Shown piece by piece: positions 8,523 through 17,715 of a stretch of DNA of 64,000 bases. The translations under genes and the position numbers were made by a program. The notes beneath the pieces are model-generated. The model ran no database searches, was not told where the DNA came from, and saw nothing but the letters and a program-made list of their open reading frames with translations. How positions within the stretch are numbered: the first letter of the stretch is position 1; every line of letters begins with the position of its first letter. This stretch comes from Gammaproteobacteria bacterium. Its GTDB lineage: Bacteria > Pseudomonadota > Gammaproteobacteria > VBWC01. Location: contig JAHFRU010000004.1 of NCBI GenBank assembly GCA_023266115.1, positions 193,800 to 257,799 on the forward strand. The letters run 5' to 3'.

Positions 8523-9614
8523 TCAGACGTTGAAGCGGAAGTGCATGACGTCGCCGTCGTGGACGAGATATTCCTTGCCTTCCAGCCGCCATTTGCCGGC
8601 TTCCTTCGCGCCCGGTTCGCCGCCGTTGGTAATGAAATCGTGGTAACCGATGACCTCGGCGCGGATAAAGCCCTTTTCGAAATCGGTGTGGATCTCGCCG
8701 GCGGCCTGCGGCGCCGTCCCGCCGACCCTGACGGTCCAGGCGCGCACCTCTTTTTCGCCGGCCGTGAAGAACGTCTGCAGACCGAGCAGTTGATAGCCGG
8801 CCCGGATGACCCGGTTCAAGCCCGGCTCCGCCAGTCCGAGGTCGGACAGGAACTCGGCCTTTTCATCGTCGGGCAGATCGGCCAGTTCGGCCTCGATGGC
8901 CGCGCAGACCGGCACGACAACGGCGTTCTCCGCCGCGGCAATCCGCTGGACAACTTCGAGCAACGGATTGTTTGTGAAACCGTCCTCGGCGACGTTGGCG
9001 ATATACATCGTCGGCTTCGCGGTCAGCAGTTGCAGCGACTTCAGATACTTGTGCTGCTCGTCGCTAAACGACAGCGCGTGCACCATGCGGCCGGCATCGA
9101 GTTGCACGCGCACCGCATCCAGCACCTCCTGCTGCATCTTCGCCTCTTTGTCGCCGCTGCGCGCGGCCTTGCCGGCGCGGTGTAGCGCCTTCTCGACGGT
9201 ATCCATGTCCGCCAGCGCCAGCTCGGTGTTGATTACCTCGATATCGCCGGCCGGGTCGACTTTACCTGAGACATGCACGATGTCGTCGTTCTCGAAGCAG
9301 CGCACGACATGCGCGATCGCGTCCGTCTCACGGATATTGGCGAGAAACTTGTTGCCGAGACCTTCGCCCTTCGACGCGCCGGCTACCAGTCCGGCGATGT
9401 CAACGAACTCGATGGTCGTCGGCAGCACGCGCTGCGGCTTGACGATCTCCGCCAGCGCATCCAGCCGCGGGTCTGGCACCGCCACGACACCGATATTCGG
9501 CTCGATGGTACAGAACGGATAGTTCGCCGCGGCGATACCGGCGCGCGTCAGCGCGTTGAATAGCGTGGACTTGCCGACGTTCGGCAGGCCGACGATGCCG
9601 CATTTAATGCCCAT
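8523..9614 (-). CDS. ychF: redox-regulated ATPase/GTPase YchF
   Basis: Obg-family P-loop NTPase of 363 residues, the usual length, and ribosome-associated in other bacteria. It begins [17 protein letters not shown] with the G1 loop at residues 9-16 and ends in a TGS domain (residues about 280-363, ending [18 protein letters not shown]). The family prefers ATP because its G4 motif is altered. It lies downstream of pth on the minus strand, an arrangement common in gammaproteobacteria. The gap to pth carries a dispersed GTCATTCC-type repeat, so it may have its own promoter. Confidence 0.97.
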   Translation of the reverse strand: MGIKCGIVGLPNVGKSTLFNALTRAGIAAANYPFCTIEPNIGVVAVPDPRLDALAEIVKPQRVLPTTIEFVDIAGLVAGASKGEGLGNKFLANIRETDAIAHVVRCFENDDIVHVSGKVDPAGDIEVINTELALADMDTVEKALHRAGKAARSGDKEAKMQQEVLDAVRVQLDAGRMVHALSFSDEQHKYLKSLQLLTAKPTMYIANVAEDGFTNNPLLEVVQRIAAAENAVVVPVCAAIEAELADLPDDEKAEFLSDLGLAEPGLNRVIRAGYQLLGLQTFFTAGEKEVRAWTVRVGGTAPQAAGEIHTDFEKGFIRAEVIGYHDFITNGGEPGAKEAGKWRLEGKEYLVHDGDVMHFRFNV

Positions 9615-9655
9615 ACAATGATCCCGCTAAACGCCCATATGTTAAAGAGTGCCTC

Positions 9656-9706
9656 GTCACTCCAGCCCGGGGCCTGCCCTCGACAGCGATCGGGGCCGGG
9701 AATGAC
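9656..9706. repeat. GTCATTCC...GGAATGAC dispersed repeat, copy 1
   Basis: Short element bounded by GTCACTCC at the left and GGAATGAC at the right, with an internal CCCGG...CCGGG inverted repeat. It sits between ychF and pth. Related, longer copies occur at 45823-45919 and 47772-47906. Such elements usually lie in intergenic gaps and can fold into hairpins. Confidence 0.55.
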
Positions 9707-9730
9707 AACCGTAAATGCGACCTGCAACAA

Positions 9731-10309
9731 TCACTCCGTATGCAAGCGGTGCATCGCCTTCTGTAACTCACCGCCAAACAACAGCGGCATGACCGGCAGC
9801 GCCGCGGTGATTGCGTCATCGATGCCTTTCCTGTCGTCGCCGGACGGCGGACCGAGCACATAGTCCGTGACCAGATCAGCGCTGCCCGGATGGCCGATAC
9901 CGATACGCAACCGGACGAAGTCGTTGCCGCCGAGGTGGTCGATGATGTCGCGCAGACCGTTGTGCCCACCGTGGCCACCACCCCGTTTTAGCCGCGCGGT
10001 GCCCGGCGGCAGATCGAGTTCGTCGTGTGCGATCAGGATATTTTCAACGGGGATCTTGTAGAACCGGGCGATGGCGCCGACCGCCTCGCCGCTGCAGTTC
10101 ATAAAGCCCGTCGGCCTGGCGAACCAGACGTCGTGACCCGTAATGGGCGTCTTGCAGACATCGGCGCGAAACTTCGCCTCGGCCCGCAGTTCCGCCCTGA
10201 CGTCCGCGGCCAGCCGGTCGAGCAGCCAGAACCCGGCGTTGTGGCGCGTGCCCTGATAACGCGCGCCCGGGTTCCCGAGACCGACGACAAGTTCAATGCG
10301 CGATGACAA
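9731..10309 (-). CDS. pth: peptidyl-tRNA hydrolase
   Basis: Releases tRNA from peptidyl-tRNAs dropped by the ribosome. Using a TTG start at 10309 the protein is 192 residues, the normal Pth length, and begins with the family's VVGLGNPGARYQGTRHNAGF. The catalytic His is H23, and the Asp of the IAHDELDLPPG motif is also present. A reading frame extending to 10456 would translate a hairpin-rich intergenic repeat, so I reject that longer start. No ATG lies closer; the TTG choice is moderately secure. The neighbour order rplY-pth-ychF is the classic one. Confidence 0.92.
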   Translation of the reverse strand: MSSRIELVVGLGNPGARYQGTRHNAGFWLLDRLAADVRAELRAEAKFRADVCKTPITGHDVWFARPTGFMNCSGEAVGAIARFYKIPVENILIAHDELDLPPGTARLKRGGGHGGHNGLRDIIDHLGGNDFVRLRIGIGHPGSADLVTDYVLGPPSGDDRKGIDDAITAALPVMPLLFGGELQKAMHRLHTE

Positions 10310-10320
10310 AGCCGGTGCTC

Positions 10321-10378
10321 CGCTGGCGGACTGTTGAAAAACAGCCCGCGTGCGGTGCAGGGACGCGCCGCCATTTTT
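10321..10378 (-). repeat. dispersed hairpin repeat A (copy near pth)
   Basis: Read on the minus strand, this segment (AATGGCGGCGCGTCCCTGCA followed by a GGGCTGTTTTTCAACAG hairpin) matches 50067-50120 over about 50 bases. Both copies lie in the gap just past a gene end and contain a short stem with a T-rich loop. It may act as a terminator or processing hairpin. Confidence 0.6.
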
Positions 10379-10474
10379 CAAACAGTAGAAACACTGTTTG
10401 AAAAATGAAACAAAACAAAAATCGCACTTTTTGTTTTGTTTGTTGAAAAAGGCCACGGATGGACTTTTTCAACA
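10372..10474. terminator. three consecutive hairpins between rplY and pth
   Basis: Three perfect stems follow each other: 10372-10385 with 10394-10407 (14 bp), 10409-10421 with 10428-10440 (13 bp, A/T runs), and 10441-10451 with 10464-10474 (11 bp). All have T-runs on one arm, so intrinsic termination is possible on either strand. On the minus strand they lie 38 bases after the rplY stop and before pth, and would attenuate read-through from prs-rplY into pth. Confidence 0.65.
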
Positions 10475-10512
10475 TCTTGATAAGCCTCGCCGCAACACCG
10501 GCAGGAACGGGA

Positions 10513-11196
10513 TTAATCCGCGTCCCCGCCCTTCTTCTCCGCCTCGGCACCCGCGGCTGCAGGCGCACCCGCGGCGGCCTCGACAACCAGCGCCGCTTCC
10601 GTCTCGACGACGGCGCGCGGAATGTAAACCGTGACAACCGGCTGGTCGTGCTCCCCGTCCTCGTGCGCGAGCGCCGGAATTTCCACACCGGCCGGCAGTT
10701 TCAGCCCCGACAGATGAATAACATCGCCGATACCCAGCGCCGACACGTCAACCTCGATGTATTCCGGCAGATTGGCCGGCAAACAGGCGATTTCCACATC
10801 GCTCATCAAATGGGACACCAGACCGCCGCCGATCTTGACGCCGGGCGCTATGTCCTCATTGATAAAATGCAGCGGCACGTGCATATGCAGTTTTTCGGTC
10901 GCGCTGACGCGCTGGAAGTCCAGGTGCTGAATGCGCGGCTTGCTGGCGTGGCGCTGCACATCGCGCAGAATGGCCTTCTCGGTCTCACTGCCAATCCTGA
11001 TATCAAGAATGCGCGAGAAGAATGCCTCGTGCCGTAGCTGGTTCATCACCTTGTGATGGTCAAACACCACGTTGACCGGCGGCTTGCCAGCGCCATACAT
11101 AATTGCCGGAACCTTGTCTGCACGACGCAAGCGGCGGCTCGCTCCTTTCCCCACGTCGTTGCGGATCTCTCCGACCAGTTCAAAATTATTCGCCAT
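10513..11196 (-). CDS. rplY: 50S ribosomal protein L25/general stress protein Ctc
   Basis: L25 of the long (Ctc/TL5) type, 227 residues, binding 5S rRNA in the large subunit. The N-terminal L25 domain begins MANNFELVGEIRNDVGKGAS and a C-terminal TL5 beta domain follows to about residue 190. The tail is Ala/Gly-rich with EKKGGDAD at the end. I chose the ATG preceded by GGGAG with eight bases of spacing; a longer frame to 11265 adds an unrelated N-terminus. It lies downstream of prs with a strong inverted repeat between them. Confidence 0.95.
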   Translation of the reverse strand: MANNFELVGEIRNDVGKGASRRLRRADKVPAIMYGAGKPPVNVVFDHHKVMNQLRHEAFFSRILDIRIGSETEKAILRDVQRHASKPRIQHLDFQRVSATEKLHMHVPLHFINEDIAPGVKIGGGLVSHLMSDVEIACLPANLPEYIEVDVSALGIGDVIHLSGLKLPAGVEIPALAHEDGEHDQPVVTVYIPRAVVETEAALVVEAAAGAPAAAGAEAEKKGGDAD

Positions 11197-11277
11197 TACC
11201 ATTACTCCCGATTTAAATACGCCACACTGCGTGGCAACTAATGGGACACGTCCGCGACCAAACATGTCCCCGATAAC

Positions 11278-11319
11278 GCGCAGTGATAACAGGAGTTAAT
11301 CTGGCTGTTATCACTGCGC
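11278..11319. promoter_or_regulatory. perfect 15-bp inverted repeat between prs and rplY
   Basis: GCGCAGTGATAACAG at 11278-11292 is exactly complementary to CTGTTATCACTGCGC at 11305-11319, with a 12-base loop. There is no T-run after it, so it is not a plain intrinsic terminator. It lies in the transcript leader of rplY, and could be an RNA structure or a protein-binding operator. Confidence 0.6.
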
Positions 11320-11327
11320 AAATTCGT

Positions 11328-12281
11328 TCAGTCCATGAACAGCGAGCTGACCGACTCCTCTTCATGGATGCGGCGCATCGTCTCCGCCAGCATTTCCGCG
11401 ACGCTCAGCTGCCGGATGCGCTTGCAGGCCTTGGCCTGCGGCCGTAACGGAATCGTGTCCGTCACCACCAGCTCGTCGAGCACCGATGCCTCGATATTCT
11501 TCACCGCCGGCCCGGACAGCACCGGGTGCGTGCAATACGCGACCACCCTGGCGGCGCCCTCGGCCTTCAGCGCCCGGGCGGCCTCGCACAGCGTACCCGC
11601 CGTGTCGACCATATCGTCGACCAACACGCAGGTGCGCCCCTCGACCTCGCCGATGATGTTCATCACGCGGGCCTCGTTCGGCTGCGGACGGCGCTTGTTG
11701 ATAATCGCCAGGTCCGCGTCGTCGAGCCGTTTCGCCAGCGCCCGCGCCCGGACGACGCCGCCGACGTCGGGCGATACAATGATCACCCGCGGATATTTCT
11801 GCCGCCATACCTCGCCGAGCAATATCGGTGACGCATAGACATTGTCCACCGGCACCGAGAAAAACCCCTGAATCTGATCGGCGTGCAGATCCACGGTCAG
11901 AATACGGTTGGCGCCAACGTTGACAATCATGTCGGCAACCACCTTGGCCGTGATCGGCACGCGTGCCGAATGCGGCCGCCGGTCCTGACGCGAATAACCG
12001 AAATACGGTATCACTGTCGTGATACGACGCGCTGACGAGCGGCGCACCGCGTCGATCATCGCCATCAATTCCATCAGGTTCTCGCTGGTCGGCGCGCAGG
12101 TCGGCTGGATGATAAACACATCCTTGCCGCGCACGTTCTCCATGATCTCGACCATGACCTCGCCGTCGCTGAAACGACCGACGATGGCCCTGCCCAGCGG
12201 CACGCGCAGATGCTGGGTGATATCTTCAGCCAGCTGGGCGTTAGCGTTACCGGTGAATACCACCATGGCGCTGTCAGACAC
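11328..12281 (-). CDS. prs: ribose-phosphate pyrophosphokinase
   Basis: Makes PRPP from ribose 5-phosphate and ATP, feeding nucleotide, His and Trp synthesis. The protein has 317 residues. Visible family motifs are the divalent-cation/ATP segment [11 protein letters not shown] near 130-140 and the PRPP loop [12 protein letters not shown] near 215-226. I start at GTG 12281 because AGAGGAG sits six bases upstream; an ATG 15 bases further in is the alternative. It is transcribed ahead of rplY. The tRNA-Gln gene is upstream on the same strand, as in many gammaproteobacteria. Confidence 0.96.
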   Translation of the reverse strand: MSDSAMVVFTGNANAQLAEDITQHLRVPLGRAIVGRFSDGEVMVEIMENVRGKDVFIIQPTCAPTSENLMELMAMIDAVRRSSARRITTVIPYFGYSRQDRRPHSARVPITAKVVADMIVNVGANRILTVDLHADQIQGFFSVPVDNVYASPILLGEVWRQKYPRVIIVSPDVGGVVRARALAKRLDDADLAIINKRRPQPNEARVMNIIGEVEGRTCVLVDDMVDTAGTLCEAARALKAEGAARVVAYCTHPVLSGPAVKNIEASVLDELVVTDTIPLRPQAKACKRIRQLSVAEMLAETMRRIHEEESVSSLFMD

Positions 12282-12575
12282 TAGTTGCTCCTCTACGCGG
12301 CGCACGCACCTTGGCTCCGGATCTCGCTGCTAACCAGTTCGACAGGTCAACGGCCGGAAAAAAACCATCTGTTTCCTGTTTGCATACGGACGGGGCCACG
12401 ATTGCCACGTACATCCCGTCGCTACGCCCTGCGGGCCAGCGCGCCGCTACGCGTCGCTGTTCGAATTCGTTCCCGGCGAATTCGCGAACCTTCCAGGTTC
12501 TCATCCGGGCACTCCGGTAATACTCAACTCCTGCGGGCCGCCTGGTCACTCGCCAGTATCCGACCGCGAAAATAT

Positions 12576-12650
12576 TGGCTGGGGTGCCAGGATTCGAACC
12601 TGGGAATGCGGGGATCAAAACCCCGTGCCTTACCGCTTGGCGACACCCCA
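12576..12650 (-). tRNA. tRNA-Gln (TTG)
   Basis: 75-nt tRNA read on the minus strand: acceptor TGGGGTG with CACCCCA, anticodon stem CGGGG/CCCCG around loop TTTTGAT (anticodon TTG), T arm with GGTTCGAATCC, and encoded CCA. It starts with U1 like other Gln tRNAs. It lies between ispE and prs. Confidence 0.95.
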
Positions 12651-12672
12651 ATGCGTAACCGGCGCAGCACGG

Positions 12673-13539
12673 TCAGCCTGCTTCACCTTCGATCATCGCG
12701 TGCAGCGGCGACCGGTTCCTGCCCCTGGCGACGAACCCGCTCCAGTCCGCCGGCAGCTGCCGGCGCACCTGCTCGGCCGCATCCCGGTCGTCAAACATCG
12801 CGAACACACAGGCGCCACTGCCACTCATACGCGCCGGACCAAATCCCGCCAACCAGTCGAGCGCCGCTGCTACCTCGGGGTAACGCCGGCGAACCACCGG
12901 CTCCAGAACGTTTTCGCCCCGGCCCGAAAGAAAGTCGTGTATTGTGATGGCCGGGCAATTCCTTGTCAATTCAGGCGCATTAAACACCTCGGCGGTCGCG
13001 ACCTGACACGGCGGCACGACAATCAGATACCACGGCTCGGGCAATATGATCGGGGAAAATTGTTCCCCGACCCCTTCGGCCCATACCGCGGCGCCGTGAA
13101 TGAATACCGGCACATCGGCACCCAGTCGCAACCCCAGGGCCATTAACTCGGGTTTGCCGAGGCCCAGTCCCCATAGATGGTTCAGCGCCACCAGCGTCGT
13201 CGCGGCGTTCGAGCTGCCGCCGCCGAGACCGCCGCCCATCGGGATACTCTTATTAATATGAATGTCGACGCCGCGCCGGACCCCGGCGACCTGCTGTAAC
13301 AACCTCGCCGCACGCACCGTCAGGTCGCTTGCCGCCGCCACACCCTGCGGGCCCGTCGGACGACGCACCTCGGCGTCAGCGCGCTGATCGAACTTCAGTG
13401 CGTCGCAATATTCGAGGAACTGAAACACCGTCTGCAGGGTGTGATAGCCATCGTCGCGCCGGCCGGTCACGTGCAGAAACAGATTGATCTTGGCGGGCGC
13501 CGGCCACCGGCTCACGTCGCCACCACCTTCGCGCCCCAT
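12673..13539 (-). CDS. ispE: 4-diphosphocytidyl-2-C-methyl-D-erythritol kinase
   Basis: GHMP-family kinase of the MEP isoprenoid pathway, 288 residues. It opens with APAKINLFLHVTGRRDDGYH and carries the ATP-binding glycine motif PMGGGLGGGSSNAA at about residue 90. I chose the ATG four bases after the lolB stop; an earlier frame start at 13566 would overlap lolB by 23 bases. The pairing lolB-ispE, followed by tRNA-Gln and prs, is conserved in gammaproteobacteria. Confidence 0.95.
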   Translation of the reverse strand: MGREGGGDVSRWPAPAKINLFLHVTGRRDDGYHTLQTVFQFLEYCDALKFDQRADAEVRRPTGPQGVAAASDLTVRAARLLQQVAGVRRGVDIHINKSIPMGGGLGGGSSNAATTLVALNHLWGLGLGKPELMALGLRLGADVPVFIHGAAVWAEGVGEQFSPIILPEPWYLIVVPPCQVATAEVFNAPELTRNCPAITIHDFLSGRGENVLEPVVRRRYPEVAAALDWLAGFGPARMSGSGACVFAMFDDRDAAEQVRRQLPADWSGFVARGRNRSPLHAMIEGEAG

Positions 13540-13543
13540 TACG

Positions 13544-14245
13544 TCAGCCTGGCACATGCGGTTCACCCGGATCCGCCGCGATCGCGCGCCACGTGTCGAT
13601 CACGAACCGCAACCGGACTTCGTCTCGCGTCAGGGTCACCTTGGCGGGCAGCGGGATACCGTCCACCGGCTTGTACCGGTGGAACTCCGCCCGCCAGCCC
13701 GACTGCGAAAGCGCGACCAGCAGGCCATTATTGTCCAGCTCGGTGTCGGCGGCGACGTCCGGGGCCGGCATGCCAAGAATCCAGTAGCGCAGAGCGGAGA
13801 CCGGGACAGTCCAGCCCAGCTCATGCGCCAGCAGCGTCTCCGCATCGGCGGCCGCGGCGATCGGACGGTCCGGCAATTCTATCGTGACGACGCCGCCCGC
13901 CGCGCGCACGGCCGCAACACCCTGGCCAAACGGGCCACTGAACTCTATTGCGTAACCGTCGTCGCCTTCCTGAACCCAGTGGATGCTCGCATTCCAGCCG
14001 TCGTCGGCGGTGCGTACCGCGACGCGTCCAGTTAACTGCCAGCGGGCAAGTTGGGCAAGTGTGTCGCGGTGTTTCTCCCAGCGCTGCTGGATGGTGGCGT
14101 CATCCGCGCGCGGCGGTGCCGACGATGCGCAGCCGCCGATAAGCAATGCGACGACGATCGCGCCAATCGCCAGCGGAGCCGCACTGAAACGCGCCGCCCT
14201 CGACGCGACGCCGCCCGCGCGCTGGAAAATAGCCGGCAAAACCAT
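13544..14245 (-). CDS. lolB: outer-membrane lipoprotein receptor LolB
   Basis: Accepts lipoproteins from the periplasmic carrier LolA and inserts them in the outer membrane. A signal sequence ends in a lipobox (LLIGGC) at about residue 39. The mature part has the LolB pattern (QLARWQLTGRVAVRTADDGWNASIHW, then GPFGQGVAAV and LRYWILGMPAP). A GTG at 14254 in the same frame, three bases after GGAG, is a possible alternative start. It sits downstream of the TPR lipoprotein gene and directly before ispE, a usual order. Confidence 0.93.
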   Translation of the reverse strand: MVLPAIFQRAGGVASRAARFSAAPLAIGAIVVALLIGGCASSAPPRADDATIQQRWEKHRDTLAQLARWQLTGRVAVRTADDGWNASIHWVQEGDDGYAIEFSGPFGQGVAAVRAAGGVVTIELPDRPIAAAADAETLLAHELGWTVPVSALRYWILGMPAPDVAADTELDNNGLLVALSQSGWRAEFHRYKPVDGIPLPAKVTLTRDEVRLRFVIDTWRAIAADPGEPHVPG

Positions 14246-14300
14246 ACGAAACACAAACTCCGAGTATTGCTGCGAGACCGGGGGCGGGTAGCGTGCCCGA

Positions 14301-16040
14301 TTACTTGTCGAAGCGCCGGATGGTCTCGATCAGCACCTTGGCCTTCGGAGCGACATCGAGCGCCCGTTTCCAGACGTCGCGCGCCGCCTGCTGGTTACCG
14401 GAGACCCAGAGCACTTCGCCGAGATGCGCTGCGATCTCCGAGTCCGGACTGGCGTCCAGCGCGCGCCGCAGATTGGTGATGGCCTCTTCGTGCCGACCGA
14501 GCCGGTACAGCACCCATCCATAGCTGTCGAGGATGTAGTAATCGCCGGGTCTGATCTCCAGCGCGCGCGCGATGTAATTCAACGCGTCCTGATAGCGGGT
14601 GGTCCGATCCGCCAGCACGTAGCCGAGCGCATTCAGCGCCGACGCGTTGTCAGGCTCCTGTTTCAGCACCTGCAACAGATCCTTTTCTACCAGATCGAGT
14701 CGGTCGACCTTGTCGGCGGCCATCGCGCGCGCGAACAACAGGTCCGGGTTGGCCGGCATGCTTTCCAGCGCCGCGTTATAGACCTCGATCTCTTCATTGT
14801 AGCTGCCGCTTTCATGCAGCAGACTGCCTTCGGTCAGATAAACGCGCAGCCGGTCTGCCGGACTGGCAGTCGTAATATTTTGCAAGCGGCTGCGGGCACC
14901 ATCGAGGTCGCCCTTTTTCGCGAGCGCAAAGGCGATGCCGAGCTGCGCCTCAAGATAGTACTGGCCGTTCTCGATGACATCGAACCAGGCAATTGCGCTG
15001 TCGTACTGCTCACGCAACGTCGCGACGCGTCCGAGGTAATAGCTGGTTTCCAGCACCTGGATGCCTTCACGATTGAGCTTCAGCAGATTCTCCTCGGCCT
15101 CGTCGAGACGATCGAACTGAAACGACAGTACCGCGTAGGTAAACAGGATGTCCGGGTTATCCGGCGCCTTGTGGACCAGGATATCGTACTGCCGGTAGGC
15201 CTCCTCGTAACGCTGCTTGCCGACCAGCGCGCGCGCGTACGTCAGACGCACGTTCAGATCGTCGGGATATCGTTTCAGCACGTCCTGCAGATAGGCCAGC
15301 AGTCCGGTGATATCGCCTTTCATCTGCAGAACTCTGGCGCGCAGCAAAATCGCGCGCGATGAATCGGGTTGTATGCCGAGCAAGCGGTCGACGGTCCGCT
15401 CCGCCACCTCCAGCTGACCGGCATTGACCGCGAGAAAACTGTACGCGTACAGTGCCGACGGATCGTCCTGCCGGCCTTCGATCAAGCGTTGCATCAGCTC
15501 AAGCGTCATCTGTTTGTTGCGCTCGCGGGCAAGCAGCGAGGCGACCATCATGTAGCCCTTGTCCGGACGCGACTCGCCTAGCGCCAGCAGCGCCTGCAGT
15601 TGCTCGAACGCGGCGTCGTACTGCTGCTGCCGGACATAAATGCTCGCCATAAACTCGTGCACCTGGATTTCGCCGGGGTCCAGCTCAAGCCACAGCACAC
15701 CGGCAGCGCGTGCCGATTCGTCGTCACCGGCCAGCGCCGCCGCGCGCGTGGCCAGCTCGGCCAGGCGGCGATCGCGCGTCTGCTTCGCGAGTTTCAGATA
15801 GAAATCGGCGGCAACCTGATACTGGCCGCGCTGCACGGCGATATCCGCCGCCGTCATCTGATAAACGATGTCCGGCGACAGCGCTACCGTCGGTAGTGGC
15901 AGCGGCGCCTGCTGCGGCTGCGCAAAATGACTGCTATCCGGTGCAATCATGGGTTTCCGGGGCCCGGTCGCGCACGCGCCCAGCAGACCCGTCAATACGA
16001 CCAGTGACAATATGCGGCTCAACAACGGCTCAATTCTCAT
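14301..16040 (-). CDS. tetratricopeptide-repeat outer-membrane lipoprotein
   Basis: 579-residue lipoprotein from the chosen ATG: signal MRIEPLLSRILSLVVLTGLL with lipobox LLGAC. More than ten TPR units fill the rest, for example VLWLELDPGEIQVHEFMAS, and near the C-terminus DALNYIARALEIRPGDYYILDSYGWVLYRLGRHEEA. TPR lipoproteins upstream of lolB-ispE are a standing feature of many gammaproteobacteria, with no firm function; a scaffold role in envelope assembly is plausible. It is divergent from hemA across a 400-base gap. A frame start at 16097 would put 19 extra residues before the signal. Confidence 0.88.
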   Translation of the reverse strand: MRIEPLLSRILSLVVLTGLLGACATGPRKPMIAPDSSHFAQPQQAPLPLPTVALSPDIVYQMTAADIAVQRGQYQVAADFYLKLAKQTRDRRLAELATRAAALAGDDESARAAGVLWLELDPGEIQVHEFMASIYVRQQQYDAAFEQLQALLALGESRPDKGYMMVASLLARERNKQMTLELMQRLIEGRQDDPSALYAYSFLAVNAGQLEVAERTVDRLLGIQPDSSRAILLRARVLQMKGDITGLLAYLQDVLKRYPDDLNVRLTYARALVGKQRYEEAYRQYDILVHKAPDNPDILFTYAVLSFQFDRLDEAEENLLKLNREGIQVLETSYYLGRVATLREQYDSAIAWFDVIENGQYYLEAQLGIAFALAKKGDLDGARSRLQNITTASPADRLRVYLTEGSLLHESGSYNEEIEVYNAALESMPANPDLLFARAMAADKVDRLDLVEKDLLQVLKQEPDNASALNALGYVLADRTTRYQDALNYIARALEIRPGDYYILDSYGWVLYRLGRHEEAITNLRRALDASPDSEIAAHLGEVLWVSGNQQAARDVWKRALDVAPKAKVLIETIRRFDK

Positions 16041-16446
16041 GACTTGATCAATACCTTTCCGGCCATCACCGAGGGGCCGGTTCGACGCCACCGGCAACGA
16101 CAGTTGGCTTTTCAGCCGCTAAAATAAAACGAAATCTCCGAAATAACAGTAGCCTACCGCCTGCGCTAAATGCAAGTTGCTTGCCAGTCCTGATGAAAAG
16201 AAACCTGGCCCGGTCTGCCTCGCGACACATTACCGTGTCCGTTCTGTCGTCTGGTTATGGTAAACCTTTATAGTGGCCGACGCGCCACAATCCCCGCGTG
16301 CCACCGCCCGGTTGTTACCGCCGGCCGCGGACGAGGCGCTGGGTCCGCGACGCAAACTCCTCTTTTTTCGCAATTATTCGCTATACTTAGCAGGTTTCGA
16401 TAGCTGATACTTCGTACCACCATGCCTGCGGTTCTTTAGTTAATTG
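16041..16446. promoter_or_regulatory. divergent intergenic region, TPR lipoprotein / hemA
   Basis: About 400 bases. A TATACT hexamer at 16382-16387 is a candidate hemA -10 about 60 bases before its ATG; the matching -35 is weak. No gene is visible in the remainder, which includes a short GC-rich stretch at 16280-16345. Confidence 0.4.
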
Positions 16447-17709
16447 ATGCCTTTATTTGCAGTCGGGATCAACCATAAAACAGCGCCGGTCGGCATCCGC
16501 GAGAAGGTCGCGTTTGAACCGTCGCGTGTTCCGGAAGCGTTGCTGGACCTCCGGGCGCAAACCCGTGTCAGCGAGGCCGCGATTCTGTCGACGTGCAACC
16601 GCACCGAGGTGGTTTGCTGCGCCGACCAGAGCAGCGGCGACACCATCATTGACTGGTTCCGCCACTATCACGGTTTGCAGCCGGAAGACGTCAATCCCTA
16701 CGTCTACGTTCATCCGGAGCAGTTCGCTGTCCAGCATCTGATGCGCGTCGCGAGCGGGCTGGATTCGCTGGTACTCGGCGAACCGCAGATTCTCGGGCAG
16801 CTCAAGGACGCCTACACGACGGCAAAAAAGGCCGGCACCGTCGGCATCATGCTTAATCGCCTGTTCCAGCACACGTTTTCGGTGGCCAAACAGGTGCGCA
16901 CGGATACGGCGATAGGCGCCAGCCCGGTATCCGTTGCGTTCGCGGCGGTCAATCTTGCCAAACAGATTTTCGGCGATTTTCCGTCGCAGTCAGCGCTGAT
17001 GATAGGCGCCGGCGAAACCATCGAACTCGCGGCGCGGCATCTGCACGAAAACGGTATCGGTCGGTTGATCATCGCCAACCGTACCGTGGAACGCGCCCAT
17101 GCGCTGGCCGCCGAGTTCAATGGTGTCGCGATCGCGCTGGCCGAGATACCTGACCACCTGGCCGAGGTCGATATCGTAATTTCCTCTACCGCAAGCACCT
17201 TACCGATCCTCGGCAAAGGCGCCGTCGAAAGCGCCCTCAAGGCGCGCCGGCACAAGCCCATGCTGATGGTGGACATCGCCGTGCCACGCGATATCGAACC
17301 GGAGGTCGCCGATCTCGAGGACGTGTACCTGTACACGGTGGACGATCTGCGCGAAATCATCGACGAGAACATCCGCTCCCGGCAGGAGGCGGCGCAACAG
17401 GCCGAGGAGATCATCGACACGCAGGTCGCGCATTTCATGACGTGGCAGCAATCGCTCGGCGCCGTCGCGACGATCCAGTCCTACCGCCACTGGGCCGAAC
17501 GTACGCGGGACGTCGAGGTCGGCAAGGCGCTGCGTGCGCTTGCCCGGGGCGAAGCGCCGGACGCTGTACTCAACGAATTCGCGCGTCTCATTACCAACAA
17601 ACTGACCCACGTTCCGACAACGCGCCTGCGGCACTCCGGCGCAGATGGCCAGGAAGACCTGCTGAAGATCGCCCATCATCTGTTCGATATCAACGACCCC
17701 GAAAACTAG
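16447..17709 (+). CDS. hemA: glutamyl-tRNA reductase
   Basis: First committed enzyme of C5-pathway tetrapyrrole synthesis, reducing Glu-tRNA to glutamate-1-semialdehyde with NADPH. 420 residues. The active-site Cys is C50 in ILSTCNRTEV; GEPQILGQLKDAY follows at about 107-120; the nucleotide-binding domain has MIGAGETIELAARHL. The ATG is preceded by an in-frame TTG, but the ATG gives the family N-terminus MPLFAVGINHKTAPV. It leads hemA-prfA-prmC, a classic order, with a six-base gap to prfA. Confidence 0.97.
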   Translation: MPLFAVGINHKTAPVGIREKVAFEPSRVPEALLDLRAQTRVSEAAILSTCNRTEVVCCADQSSGDTIIDWFRHYHGLQPEDVNPYVYVHPEQFAVQHLMRVASGLDSLVLGEPQILGQLKDAYTTAKKAGTVGIMLNRLFQHTFSVAKQVRTDTAIGASPVSVAFAAVNLAKQIFGDFPSQSALMIGAGETIELAARHLHENGIGRLIIANRTVERAHALAAEFNGVAIALAEIPDHLAEVDIVISSTASTLPILGKGAVESALKARRHKPMLMVDIAVPRDIEPEVADLEDVYLYTVDDLREIIDENIRSRQEAAQQAEEIIDTQVAHFMTWQQSLGAVATIQSYRHWAERTRDVEVGKALRALARGEAPDAVLNEFARLITNKLTHVPTTRLRHSGADGQEDLLKIAHHLFDINDPEN

Positions 17710-17715
17710 ACAGCC

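Noticed and set aside
9731..10456. Longer pth reading frame starting at 10456
   Set aside because: The extra 49 residues translate hairpin repeats; the homologous product begins at the VVGLGNPG segment.
12282..12575. Possible small gene between prs and tRNA-Gln
   Set aside because: Open frames here overlap the tRNA or lack start context; no conserved pattern is visible, so it is treated as leader sequence for prs.
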